A DNA stretch of 64,000 nt. Origin: Desulfosoma sp. Lineage in GTDB: Bacteria; Desulfobacterota; Syntrophobacteria; Syntrophobacterales; DSM-9756. The notes beneath the pieces are model-generated. The model was not told the origin of the DNA and did no database searches. It saw only the letters and a list, made by a program, of their open reading frames with translations. The stretch lies in assembly GCA_037481875.1 (NCBI GenBank), contig JBBFKY010000002.1, positions 103,164 to 167,163 of the forward strand. The letters are read 5' to 3'. The position numbers and the translations under genes are program-made. Shown in pieces: positions 45,036 through 53,844 of this stretch. Positions within the stretch are counted from its first letter, which is position 1, and every line of letters starts with the position of its first letter.

Positions 45036-47031
45036 ACAATGTGCTTTCCTGCAAGGTTCTATTTTTTGGCTCTTCTTCTACGGGAAGCCAGAGGCTGAAT
45101 TCTGTACCCTGCCCTACCTGACTCTGTACCCGAATCACACCTCCATGTCGGGATACAATGCCGTAGGCTACCGAGAGTCCCAACCCGGTTCCCTTTCCGA
45201 CTTCTTTTGTGGAAAAGAAAGGTTCGAAGATCTTTTCCAGATTTTCAGAAGGGATGCCGCATCCGGTGTCTTGGACGCTCAGTTCCACCCCAAGACGTTT
45301 GATCCCTTCTCGGTTTGTCGCAGGTGCCACACGACTCGCAACGGTGATTTTCCCTCCCGGTTCGGTGGCATCCAAAGCATTGAGTAAAAGGTTAAGGAGC
45401 ACACTCTTGATTTGCTGCACGTCCATTTTCACCAGGGGTAGGTCTTGGCCGGGTTCGTACCGCAACTGAATGCCCTTGAGGGTGGCCTGATTTTCCACCA
45501 GAGGAAGAGTGTCCAGGACTACTCGGTGCAGGTCCGAAGGTTCCATGCGCGGTGTGGTCTGTCGAGAGAAGTCCAGAAGGCTTTTGACGATACGGCGCAC
45601 TCTTTCCGTCGCGTCCACGATAACGGTCAGCATTTCCCGGGCTTCTTCGTCCAGATCATCTCGCTGCAACAGAAGATGGCCGCAGGTGAGAACCCCCGTC
45701 AAAGGATTGTTGACTTCATGGGCCACTCCTGCCGCCAATCGACCGATGCTGCTCAGTTTCTGTGCCACCACGAGCTTGTTTTCAGCTTCTTGCCTTTGCC
45801 GTGTTTCTCGATCGCGAATCGCTTCCAGCATGGATGCAAAGGCTTTCTGCATGGCTCCGACTTCCCCCTTTTCGGCAGGGCCCAAATCCGGATGCATGTT
45901 GCCTTGAGCCACTTCCGCCGCCGCGCGGCTCAAGCGTGCCATGGGGGCGATGATTTTCCATTCCAGAAAGTACCCCAGCCAGATGGCCACGCTCATGCCA
46001 AGGACACTTAAGGCCGCAAAGAGCAGGATCGCTTTGTTGCGCACGTCGGCATACGGTTTTTCCAGGACGCCTACGTAGAGCATGCCGATGCGATGCCCAT
46101 CCTCATCCACAATGGGTTCATAACAGGTGATGTACCAGTCGTTCACCACAAAGGCTCGATCATTCCAACGTTGACCCTGTTCCAGAACCTGGCGGGCTAC
46201 ATCAGGGGAAGCTCTTGTGCCCAAAGCTCGCTGACCGTCGGCATTCAAGACATTGGTGGCGATGCGCACATCTTTCAAGAAAACGGTCACGGTCCCCAAA
46301 TTCCAGCCGTGGTGCTCGGTGCCTCGAAACAGGCTTTCCCGAATCGTGTCCACAAACGCGGACGCTCCGTTCAACACCGTAATGCCGAAAAGGGCGGCCG
46401 AGCCCTCAGAAGAACCCCCCACTGGAAGCACGACCGCCAGCACCATGGCTTCTTCCAAAAAGGTGAGCGAGGAGGTGTCTTTGGACGAGGAAGGTTTGAG
46501 GGGGGGTCGAGCCTTTTCGGCCAGCACAGGGTCCAAAAGGGCTAAATCGGAAAGAGGAAGCACCAAGGTTCCTCGAAGGGGCCGATGGGTCTTCAAGACC
46601 TTTTCAAGCCAGGGGAAAGCGCCCAATGAGGCGTTCACACGGCGCAAGGCCTTGGAGGAAAGAACCCAGATGCCTTGAGATTCATAGGCCAGGGCCACCA
46701 GGTCGAAAGGACCGTTTTCCGCCAGAGTTCGAAGAGGCGGCTCCAAGTTTTGTTCATGGATGTCTTGAGACAAACGTGAAAAAGGCTCCGTATGCGCCGC
46801 AACGGACAAGGCCAACGCCATCTTGTCCAAGTGATCCGCATACATTTGTCGTGCCGCGTTCAAGTCCTGAATGACCCGAATTTTGGCTTCACGCAAGAAT
46901 GTTTTGTAGAGCATGCCGCCACCGATCAAAAGGGGAACTCCGCCGGTGAGAAAGGAAAAGAGAAAGAAAGTGGCGATAAGTTTGGTGCGTGTGGAAGCCA
47001 GAACTGAGTATTTGCTTGAGAATAAGCCCAT
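45034..47031 (-). CDS. Orphan sensor histidine kinase with Cache-type periplasmic sensor
   Basis: A 665-residue protein. Helix 1 (LIATFFLFSFLTGGVPLLIGG) precedes a large periplasmic region whose distal part (TVTVFLKDVRIATNV, WYITCYEPIVDEDGHRIGMLYVGV) fits a Cache_3-like fold. Then come helix 2 (AILLFAALSVLGMSVAIWLGYF), HAMP, HisKA with GVAHEVNNPLTGVL and HATPase with LNLLLNALDATE and GTGLGLSVAYGIV. It has no receiver, and no regulator gene is adjacent. The ATG at 47031 has a GAGG site; alternative in-frame starts at 47043 and 47088 have none. Confidence 0.88.
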   Translation of the reverse strand: MGLFSSKYSVLASTRTKLIATFFLFSFLTGGVPLLIGGGMLYKTFLREAKIRVIQDLNAARQMYADHLDKMALALSVAAHTEPFSRLSQDIHEQNLEPPLRTLAENGPFDLVALAYESQGIWVLSSKALRRVNASLGAFPWLEKVLKTHRPLRGTLVLPLSDLALLDPVLAEKARPPLKPSSSKDTSSLTFLEEAMVLAVVLPVGGSSEGSAALFGITVLNGASAFVDTIRESLFRGTEHHGWNLGTVTVFLKDVRIATNVLNADGQRALGTRASPDVARQVLEQGQRWNDRAFVVNDWYITCYEPIVDEDGHRIGMLYVGVLEKPYADVRNKAILLFAALSVLGMSVAIWLGYFLEWKIIAPMARLSRAAAEVAQGNMHPDLGPAEKGEVGAMQKAFASMLEAIRDRETRQRQEAENKLVVAQKLSSIGRLAAGVAHEVNNPLTGVLTCGHLLLQRDDLDEEAREMLTVIVDATERVRRIVKSLLDFSRQTTPRMEPSDLHRVVLDTLPLVENQATLKGIQLRYEPGQDLPLVKMDVQQIKSVLLNLLLNALDATEPGGKITVASRVAPATNREGIKRLGVELSVQDTGCGIPSENLEKIFEPFFSTKEVGKGTGLGLSVAYGIVSRHGGVIRVQSQVGQGTEFSLWLPVEEEPKNRTLQESTL

Positions 47032-47202
47032 GGGAAGCCTCATGGTGCAGTGCCGTGTGCGGCGTCCGCAGGTTTGGATGCACGACACGCAAAGAGAATC
47101 TCGACGCTATAGGAGGATCCTTTGAACAATAGCGCCGTTCTGCTATCATTCGCAAACAAAACTCTCAAAGGCAGGAACGATTCTCATGCAAAGGAGCTCA
47201 AG

Positions 47203-47949
47203 ATGCCTGTCAACCGGCAAGAACTTAAAGCGGTCATTTTCGATTTCGACGGTGTTCTCGTGGATTCCGAACCCTTGCATTACCAAGCTTTTTGCGATGT
47301 GTTAGCCCCTTTGGGGTTGGCTCACTCTTACGAGGTCTATCTGGAACGCTATATCGGTTTCGATGATCGGGACGCTCTTCGAACCATCTTTGAGGATGCC
47401 GGCAGAGCCCTGGATAGCGATCTTTTTGAACGTCTTTTGAGGGATAAAGAAGCGGCTTTTCAGAATATTGTCTCGCGAGGCGTGGTTCCCTTTGCCGGAG
47501 CGAAGGAGCTCGTGGAAAACCTTAACAGTGCCGGACTGCCTTTAGCGATCGCATCCGGTGCCAGAAAAGAAGAAATCCACCTCATTTTGAAGAGCCTGGA
47601 AATGCTTGACGCTTTTTCCGTCATTGTTTCGGCCGATGATGTGGCCAAGGGGAAACCACATCCAGAAACCTATCAAAAAGCCCTGGAGGCTCTCCGGGCC
47701 ATCCATCCTACCCTGCGTGGTGCCCCGGAAGATGATGGATCCTCACCGCAAGGGGTGGTAGTGATCGAGGATACCCCCACAGGGATTCAGGCGGCTCTAA
47801 GTGCCGGTCTTTTCGTGGTGGCTGTGGCCCATACGTATCCTCCAGCCGCTCTGCAGCAGGCCCATTGGGTCGTGCCTTGCCTTGCGGATCTTTCCTTGGA
47901 TCGTCTTCGTCACGCCATGCAGGTTCAGGAATCTCGGCCGAATCCATGA
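47203..47949 (+). CDS. HAD-superfamily phosphatase / beta-phosphoglucomutase-like
   Basis: The 248-residue cytoplasmic protein has HAD motif I FDFDGVLVDSEP (nucleophile and acid Asp), motif II ASGA, motif III lysine in AKGKPHPETY and motif IV VVIEDTPTGIQAA. The alpha-helical cap sits between motifs I and II, as in the beta-phosphoglucomutase/phosphatase subgroup. Substrate unknown. The ATG at 47203 has GGAG six bases upstream; a frame extension to 47122 is not supported. It lies 39 bases before the M24 peptidase gene and may be co-transcribed with it. Confidence 0.9.
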   Translation: MPVNRQELKAVIFDFDGVLVDSEPLHYQAFCDVLAPLGLAHSYEVYLERYIGFDDRDALRTIFEDAGRALDSDLFERLLRDKEAAFQNIVSRGVVPFAGAKELVENLNSAGLPLAIASGARKEEIHLILKSLEMLDAFSVIVSADDVAKGKPHPETYQKALEALRAIHPTLRGAPEDDGSSPQGVVVIEDTPTGIQAALSAGLFVVAVAHTYPPAALQQAHWVVPCLADLSLDRLRHAMQVQESRPNP

Positions 47950-47988
47950 CCCGAAACGTGCGGCGTCAAAAGAAAAAGGGGAAAGACC

Positions 47989-49185
47989 ATGCTTCTCGTT
48001 CCTTCTTCCGAAATTGCTCAAAGGATCGTCGGCTTTCAAGCTCTGCTGCGTTCTCACCAAGTGGATGCGGCCCTCATTCGCCAAAACACCGATCTTTATT
48101 ATTTTTCCGGGACGGTTCAAGACGCCTGTCTCATCATTCCAGCCTCCGGACATCCCCTCTTTGCCGTGCGCCGTGATGTGCAGCGTGCCGAACAACAAAC
48201 GCCGCTGAGACCGGTCCTTCCGTTGGAAAGCCTTAAACAACTTCCTTCTCTGGTGGATGAGGCTGTAGGGCGTTCATCCCCACGCACGTTGGGCATGGAG
48301 CTGGATGTCTTGCCGGCCAACACCTTCTTTTACTTTGACGAGAAACTCTTTCCCAGGGATCGCATCGTGGACGTGAGCGGTCTTATTAGGCAGGTGCGCA
48401 TGCTTAAGTCTTCCTGGGAGTTGGACATGATGCGTCAAGCGGCGGTCATTTCCGATGCGGTGGCTCAAGCGGTGCCTCGGTTTCTTCACGAAGGCATGCG
48501 GGAATGGGATCTTTTGGCGGAACTGGAAAAAACAGCCAGGTTGGCGGGCCATTTAGGGTTTTCCAGGGTGCGAGGATTCAACCTGGAAATCTATTTCGGA
48601 CATGTTCTTTCAGGGCCTGAAGCTGCCGAGGCGCCTTATGCCGATCATCCCACCGGAGGTCCAGGGATCAGTCCCGCTTTCAGCCAAGGTTCAGGATATC
48701 GCACCATAGGCCGTGGGGATCTCGTCAGTGTGGACACCATGATGAACCATAACGGCTATTTGAACGATCAAACACGGAACTTCAGCCTAGGCCCCCCTTC
48801 TCCCATTTTGCAAGATCGCTACGCCATGTGCCGAGAGCTGCATCTATGGCTTCGAGAACACGCAGTGCCTGGCGCCGTGACCGGTGAGCTCTACGAGCAG
48901 ATGCTGGAGCAGGTTCGAAAGGCTGGACGACTGGAGCATTTTATGGGTCCTCATGACACCGGTGTCTCCTTTTTAGGGCATGGATTGGGCCTGGAAGTGG
49001 ATGAGTTTCCCTTTATCGCCAAGGGACAAAAAATGGTGCTGCGTGAAGGAATGACTTTTGCCTTTGAACCTAAATGGGTCATCCCGGGCATTGGTATCGC
49101 CGGATACGAAAACACCTATGTGGTGACAGCACATAGGGCTGAACCGATCAATATCACGCCGGAGGATCTGGTAATTCTTCCCTGA
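47989..49185 (+). CDS. M24-family metallopeptidase (Xaa-Pro aminopeptidase-like)
   Basis: The 398-residue protein has a creatinase/prolidase N-terminal domain (VDAALIRQNTDLYYFSGT) and a pita-bread M24 domain. Metal-ligand segments are visible as VSVDTMMNHNGYLNDQTR, FLGHGLGLEVDEFP and MTFAFEPKWV, supplying Asp, Asp/Asn, His, Glu and Glu. NHNGYLNDQTR puts an Asp in the expected second-ligand spot. Xaa-Pro aminopeptidase, prolidase or a related amidohydrolase remain possible. It converges on plsB with only 15 bases between stops. Confidence 0.88.
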   Translation: MLLVPSSEIAQRIVGFQALLRSHQVDAALIRQNTDLYYFSGTVQDACLIIPASGHPLFAVRRDVQRAEQQTPLRPVLPLESLKQLPSLVDEAVGRSSPRTLGMELDVLPANTFFYFDEKLFPRDRIVDVSGLIRQVRMLKSSWELDMMRQAAVISDAVAQAVPRFLHEGMREWDLLAELEKTARLAGHLGFSRVRGFNLEIYFGHVLSGPEAAEAPYADHPTGGPGISPAFSQGSGYRTIGRGDLVSVDTMMNHNGYLNDQTRNFSLGPPSPILQDRYAMCRELHLWLREHAVPGAVTGELYEQMLEQVRKAGRLEHFMGPHDTGVSFLGHGLGLEVDEFPFIAKGQKMVLREGMTFAFEPKWVIPGIGIAGYENTYVVTAHRAEPINITPEDLVILP

Positions 49186-49200
49186 TGGTCCTTCGGCGCT

Positions 49201-51894
49201 TTATTGCAAAGCCAAATGGGGTGCTCGAAGCAGCCGGCTGATCTGCCGGCTGTAGTATTGCACTTGTTGACGTTCGGCGGTGTATTCCAATTTTTCCACC
49301 GCCTTGTCTATGCCTTTGGATTCATCGAGGCGCCGTTCCAAAAGCCCCTTTTCCACGAAATAGCTCAGAGCATTCCCGCAGACGATTTTGGAAATGGATT
49401 CGGGTCTTTCGATAAGTCCCATTTTAAGGTGTTTTTGACCTGTGGACAGTACCTTTTTGATGAGATCTTTTTCCGAGTAAGGTTTCTTTTGCACATAGCG
49501 AAGAGAGCGCAAGACCAGCCAGTAAGTTTCGAAAAAGTTGCGAATCAGCCCGTGAAAAGCCTGCACAGCCATGAGACCTCGATGCGTCAGCATGTAGGGC
49601 TGGTCTTCGGCAGGATCAAGGCTACGCAGCCAGCCCAGTCTTTCAAAAACATTCAGGAGCTGCTTGGCCATCTGATGGTCGCGTACATCCATGTCGTAGA
49701 CAAATTCATATTTGAAAAAGTCTTTCATAAAAGCCAGGTCTTCCAAGATATCCCCAAGACTGAACCGGAAGGTTTCTTGCCTGAGAATGGACGTGGCCAC
49801 GAAAGAGGCCGGCAGAAAAAAGTGGATGATATTGTTTTTGTAGTATTCCAAAGTGAGCCGGTGATCGTCGTCGAGGATAAAGACTTCTTCTTCCAGTTCG
49901 TCATCTTCGTCTTTGAGCCTTTCCAGAAGCTTGCTTTTGACCAAATCCTTGAGGGTATCTTCAATGACCTGGTCGTAGTTTTGAAAACTTCGGGAAAATC
50001 GCACACCGTTTTGTTCCAGGTATTGAAAGAGCAGGTGGATCGTCTGGGTGAGTTGGACCAAAGCCGTGCCCTTACGTGCTCCAGACAACAAAGCCGCAGA
50101 GACGAGGGCATGGGGCGTGACCAAGGAGGCTTGGTTGATGTTGGAAATGATGCGAAAAGCGAAGTCTCGGTACATGGCATGGCGAACCTTGGAAGAGAGG
50201 TTTTTTAAATCATAACGGTGACGTTCCAGGTAACGCCGCAGCGATATGGGTTCAGCGAACCGAACATAGACACGTCCGTAACGTTTTTTGAGAAAACGTC
50301 CGGCCCGAACAAGCTGTCCCAAGCTTTCTTCTCTTTTGGTACCTCCCGTGATTTCGTTAACGTAAACTTCCTCTTCGGGAATGCGGTCATAGCAAATAGA
50401 CGTCGGGACAAATACAAGGTCGTCACAGAACCCTTCTTCCACAGCCTGAATAAGAATGGCCAGAAGACCCAGTTTGGGCAGGACCATTTTGCCGGTGCGG
50501 CTGCGTCCCCCTTCAATGAAAAACTCGATGTTATGCCCGAAACGTACCATGGTTTTGACGTAAAGGGAAAAGACTTCTGAATAAAACCGAGCCCCTTTAA
50601 AGGTTCTGCGAATAAAAAAGGCACCGCCTCGACGAAAGATAGGACCCAACGGCCAAAAGGATAGATTTTTGCCTGCGGCGATAAAGGGCGAGTAAAGGTT
50701 GTTTCGAAAGAGGACGTAGGAGAGAATCAGATAGTCGATATGGCTCTTGTGGCAGGGCACGTACACCAAAGTATTATGCCGAGCGGCTTTGCGCACGCGG
50801 TGGAGGCTTTCCATGTCGACGTCAATGCCGTCGAAAAGGTTGTTCCACAACCAGGTAAGAAGCTTTTCACCCAATTGAATCATGGTGTAGCTGTAATCGG
50901 CGGCGATTTCTTCAAGGTATTTATCGGCTTCTTTACGGATCTTCCATACGGGTTCCCCAGAAGCCTTGGCCCGGCGTTTCATAAAGGCTTCCAGCTTAGG
51001 GTGATGGAGAATGATCTCCTTGAGTTCCAGTTTGCTTTTGATTTGGGGGCCCACCACGGCTCGGCGAATCTTGTCACCCGATTCGGTTAAGGTCCGCCGC
51101 AGTTCAAAAACCTGTTTGCGACGTTCCCAAGGGTCTTGAGACAATTCGGCCTGCACCTGAAGCAGGTCTAAAGGTTCCCCCACTTCAATGGCGGCGTAGG
51201 AGTAGTTTCGAATGAAAGAGACGAGCTTTCTCACTAGACCTGGATTTTCCAGGTTACCGAAGACAATGTCCCAAATTCCACGTCTTTCTTTTCGAGGGGC
51301 GCGGCTGTAAAGCAGCACCAGGGGCACCACGAAAATGGGGCGGGATATTTCTTTTTGCAAGGTCAGCAAATGATCCAAAGGATCGTGCTGCACCATGACG
51401 GCCCGTTGGTAGTAGCCTTTTTTGCCTAAAAGAAAAAGAAGGCCTGATCGGCCCTGGTGCAGCATATCGCGATAATAGCCGTGTTCGTAAGGGTCCGGAA
51501 CACCGTCGCGACTCAGATGTTGCGCAAGATTTCGAAGGATCACGGTGGTTGCGTAGGTTCTAGGCTGCCAAAAATACGGCCTTAGGTCGAAGAGAAAGGT
51601 CGGAGCAGGAAGCCCTAACTGGTGAAGTCGCAGACTCACGTAAACGAAATCCAGCTGGGATCGATGTCGAAGAGCGTAGATGATGCAACCCTTATCGGCT
51701 AAGGTTTCCAGTAGCTTTTGCTGATCTTCGGGAATGGAGGTTTTAGCGATGAGTTTTTCAAAGATGGGGCTGAGAAGAAACCGGGGTTTGTCCGGGATCG
51801 AAAAGCCAAAGGCATCGTCTGAGAGGCTTTGTTTTTCTTTTCCCCTCTCACCGAAAAAAGCCTTCTTGACGGACTGAAACCAGCTGCTCATCAT
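49201..51894 (-). CDS. plsB: PlsB-like glycerol-3-phosphate acyltransferase
   Basis: The 897-residue protein has the size and layout of large PlsB-type acyltransferases. It carries the catalytic HX4D motif in CHKSHIDYLI, GAFFIRRTF, the glycerol-phosphate-binding FIEGGRSRTGKM, and VPTSICYDRIPEE, all in order in the central third. PlsB acylates sn-glycerol-3-phosphate at position 1 on the inner membrane using acyl-ACP/acyl-CoA. The N-terminal part repeats an acyltransferase-like region (LRHRSQLDFVYVSLRL, degenerate HX4D as HRSQLD). Tandem ATGs at 51894/51891 follow GGAAGG. Confidence 0.88.
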   Translation of the reverse strand: MMSSWFQSVKKAFFGERGKEKQSLSDDAFGFSIPDKPRFLLSPIFEKLIAKTSIPEDQQKLLETLADKGCIIYALRHRSQLDFVYVSLRLHQLGLPAPTFLFDLRPYFWQPRTYATTVILRNLAQHLSRDGVPDPYEHGYYRDMLHQGRSGLLFLLGKKGYYQRAVMVQHDPLDHLLTLQKEISRPIFVVPLVLLYSRAPRKERRGIWDIVFGNLENPGLVRKLVSFIRNYSYAAIEVGEPLDLLQVQAELSQDPWERRKQVFELRRTLTESGDKIRRAVVGPQIKSKLELKEIILHHPKLEAFMKRRAKASGEPVWKIRKEADKYLEEIAADYSYTMIQLGEKLLTWLWNNLFDGIDVDMESLHRVRKAARHNTLVYVPCHKSHIDYLILSYVLFRNNLYSPFIAAGKNLSFWPLGPIFRRGGAFFIRRTFKGARFYSEVFSLYVKTMVRFGHNIEFFIEGGRSRTGKMVLPKLGLLAILIQAVEEGFCDDLVFVPTSICYDRIPEEEVYVNEITGGTKREESLGQLVRAGRFLKKRYGRVYVRFAEPISLRRYLERHRYDLKNLSSKVRHAMYRDFAFRIISNINQASLVTPHALVSAALLSGARKGTALVQLTQTIHLLFQYLEQNGVRFSRSFQNYDQVIEDTLKDLVKSKLLERLKDEDDELEEEVFILDDDHRLTLEYYKNNIIHFFLPASFVATSILRQETFRFSLGDILEDLAFMKDFFKYEFVYDMDVRDHQMAKQLLNVFERLGWLRSLDPAEDQPYMLTHRGLMAVQAFHGLIRNFFETYWLVLRSLRYVQKKPYSEKDLIKKVLSTGQKHLKMGLIERPESISKIVCGNALSYFVEKGLLERRLDESKGIDKAVEKLEYTAERQQVQYYSRQISRLLRAPHLALQ

Positions 51895-52010
51895 GCAATC
51901 CTTCCTTGCTGAAAAAAATGGCGCTTCGGGTCTGCAAAGCGTAGTAACTTACCAAAAGAGGCTCGGTTTAGGAAAAGTTTTTTCCACGAGCATTCAAGGG
52001 GGAGTCTTCC

Positions 52011-53711
52011 GTGCTGAGTGAACTTGTGGTGCACAATTTTGCCATCATTTCGAAGCTTCATGTGACCTTTGATTCGGGTTTTACGGTGATCACCGGGGAG
52101 ACCGGAGCCGGAAAGTCCATATTGGTTGGGGCCGTGAATCTTCTTTTAGGAGGACGTGCCTCCCAGGAAATGATTCGTACAGGAGCCGAAGAAGCTACCG
52201 TGGAAGCTCTGTTTACCTTCGAAACCCCGGAGATTCTGGGGCCGCGTCTTGAAAGTCTCGACGTGAAACCATCTACGGAGCTCCTGATTAAACGCACAGT
52301 CAGTCGTTCGGGAAGAAACCGAATCTTCATCAACGGGCGCCTGGCTACCCTGTCCCAACTGCAGGCTCTGGCCACAGGACTCATTTCCATCTCTGGACAA
52401 CACGAACACCAGATCCTCTTGAACCCTGACATTCACTTGGAGCTTCTGGATCAGTACGGCAACCTGGGCTCCGATGTTTCGAAGGTGACGAAAGCTTACG
52501 GGGAATGGGTGCAACGGCTGGAGTCTCTAAAAAAACTTCAGCGCATGAAAGAACAGAGGCAGCAGCAGATGGATTTCATGCGCTTTCAACTTCAGGAATT
52601 GGAAGGAGCTGGGCTTTTGCCTCACGAAGACGAGGAATTGCAGGCGGAACGCAAGCTCTTACAACATGCGGCCGTCCTGCATGAAGCCGCCGAAGCGGCG
52701 TATCGGCTTCTTTATCGAGATCACGGATCGGTGTTGGAAAAACTGGGAGAGATCAATAAACATCTTGAGATTATCGTCGGTATTGATCCTTCTCAGAGGC
52801 AGGCTCTGGAGCATGTGGAGCAAGCTCGAATTCATGCGGAAGAATTAAGTTTTTTGATGCAGCGTTACGTGGAATCCATTCGCTTTGATCCAGGAAGATT
52901 GGCGGAGGTGGAAGACCGTCTGGCGGTGTTGGGACGGTTGGCGAAAAAGTATGGTCCCACCGTGGAGGACATGATTCGAAAACGGGAAGATCTTCGAAAG
53001 GCTTTAGGTGAAGATGCCGACGTGGCGTGGGAAGAATCGGTCCTGCAGAAAGAGGTGGTTCAGGCGGAAGAACGTTTGCGTGCTTTGGCGGAGGAACTTT
53101 CTCGAAAAAGGCAAGCGGCGGCCATAGAACTTCGAGGTGAAGTGGAAGACATCTTGGCGCGTCTGGATCTTCCCAAGGCTCGTTTTGATGTGGCTTTTTG
53201 CCATTCGGGGGAAGACACGGGTCAAAGCTTTGCCGGACGTGTGACGCCCAAAGGCATCGACCGTGCGGAATTCCTTCTTTCCGCCAATCCGGGGGAAGCC
53301 CTGAAGCCCTTGTCCAAGGTGGCCTCAGGCGGTGAACTTTCCCGTATTCTCCTGGCCTTGAAAACCCTTCTCAGTCGCCAGGGCGAAGCGGAAACACTCA
53401 TTTTTGACGAAGTGGACACAGGCATTGGCGGTCGCACGGCGGAGCTTGTGGGACGTCAGTTGCACAATCTTTCGCAGCGTTTTCAGATTATCTGTATCAC
53501 ACACCTGCCTCAAATCGCCTGTTTCGGAACCCACCATTACCGTGTGGCCAAGGAACTCGCAGGCGAAACCACCCAGACCATTATGACTCGACTCGAGCCT
53601 CAGGAACGTGTCTCAGAGCTGGCGCGCATGCTGGGCGGTGTCACCATTACCGACCAAACCTTAGCTCATGCCCGCGAATGGCTCGACCGTGCTCAGAGAC
53701 GGATTTCTTGA
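52011..53711 (+). CDS. recN: DNA repair protein RecN
   Basis: The 566-residue SMC-like ATPase has Walker A GETGAGKSILVG near residue 30, a central coiled coil (about 155-375), and the C-terminal ABC signature VASGGELSRILLALK, Walker B LIFDEVDTGIGG and ITHLPQIA. RecN acts early in double-strand-break repair. The start is GTG at 52011 with GGGGGAG six bases upstream. It is divergent from plsB. Confidence 0.96.
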   Translation: MLSELVVHNFAIISKLHVTFDSGFTVITGETGAGKSILVGAVNLLLGGRASQEMIRTGAEEATVEALFTFETPEILGPRLESLDVKPSTELLIKRTVSRSGRNRIFINGRLATLSQLQALATGLISISGQHEHQILLNPDIHLELLDQYGNLGSDVSKVTKAYGEWVQRLESLKKLQRMKEQRQQQMDFMRFQLQELEGAGLLPHEDEELQAERKLLQHAAVLHEAAEAAYRLLYRDHGSVLEKLGEINKHLEIIVGIDPSQRQALEHVEQARIHAEELSFLMQRYVESIRFDPGRLAEVEDRLAVLGRLAKKYGPTVEDMIRKREDLRKALGEDADVAWEESVLQKEVVQAEERLRALAEELSRKRQAAAIELRGEVEDILARLDLPKARFDVAFCHSGEDTGQSFAGRVTPKGIDRAEFLLSANPGEALKPLSKVASGGELSRILLALKTLLSRQGEAETLIFDEVDTGIGGRTAELVGRQLHNLSQRFQIICITHLPQIACFGTHHYRVAKELAGETTQTIMTRLEPQERVSELARMLGGVTITDQTLAHAREWLDRAQRRIS

Positions 53712-53718
53712 AACCTAC

Positions 53719-53748
53719 AACTTTTTGACAAAAGGCAAAGTTTTTTTT
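53719..53748 (+). terminator. Weak intrinsic terminator after recN
   Basis: AACTTT / AAAGTT (6-bp, AT-rich stem) is followed by a run of eight T starting inside the stem at 53741. Confidence 0.4.
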
Positions 53749-53760
53749 AAAGAGCCTCGT

Positions 53761-53789
53761 TTGACCGTTCGATAAGACATAATGAGAAT
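53761..53789 (+). promoter_or_regulatory. Weak candidate sigma-70 promoter of the cellulose operon
   Basis: TTGACC (53761-53766), a 17-base spacer and GAGAAT (53784-53789). The -10 box is poor. No c-di-GMP riboswitch was recognised in the leader. Confidence 0.35.
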
Positions 53790-53844
53790 AGAGTCATGGT
53801 GGAGTGTTTTCTATTAGAGCTGAATTCCGAGAGTCGACTTGGAT

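Noticed and set aside
45034..47088. Cognate response regulator for the orphan kinase next to it
   Set aside because: Neighbouring genes are a cytochrome, a ferric-reductase-like protein and a HAD phosphatase. No receiver-domain gene is adjacent.
53712..53844. c-di-GMP riboswitch upstream of bcsA
   Set aside because: The conserved GEMM core segments are absent; only a short AT-rich stem and weak promoter boxes are seen.
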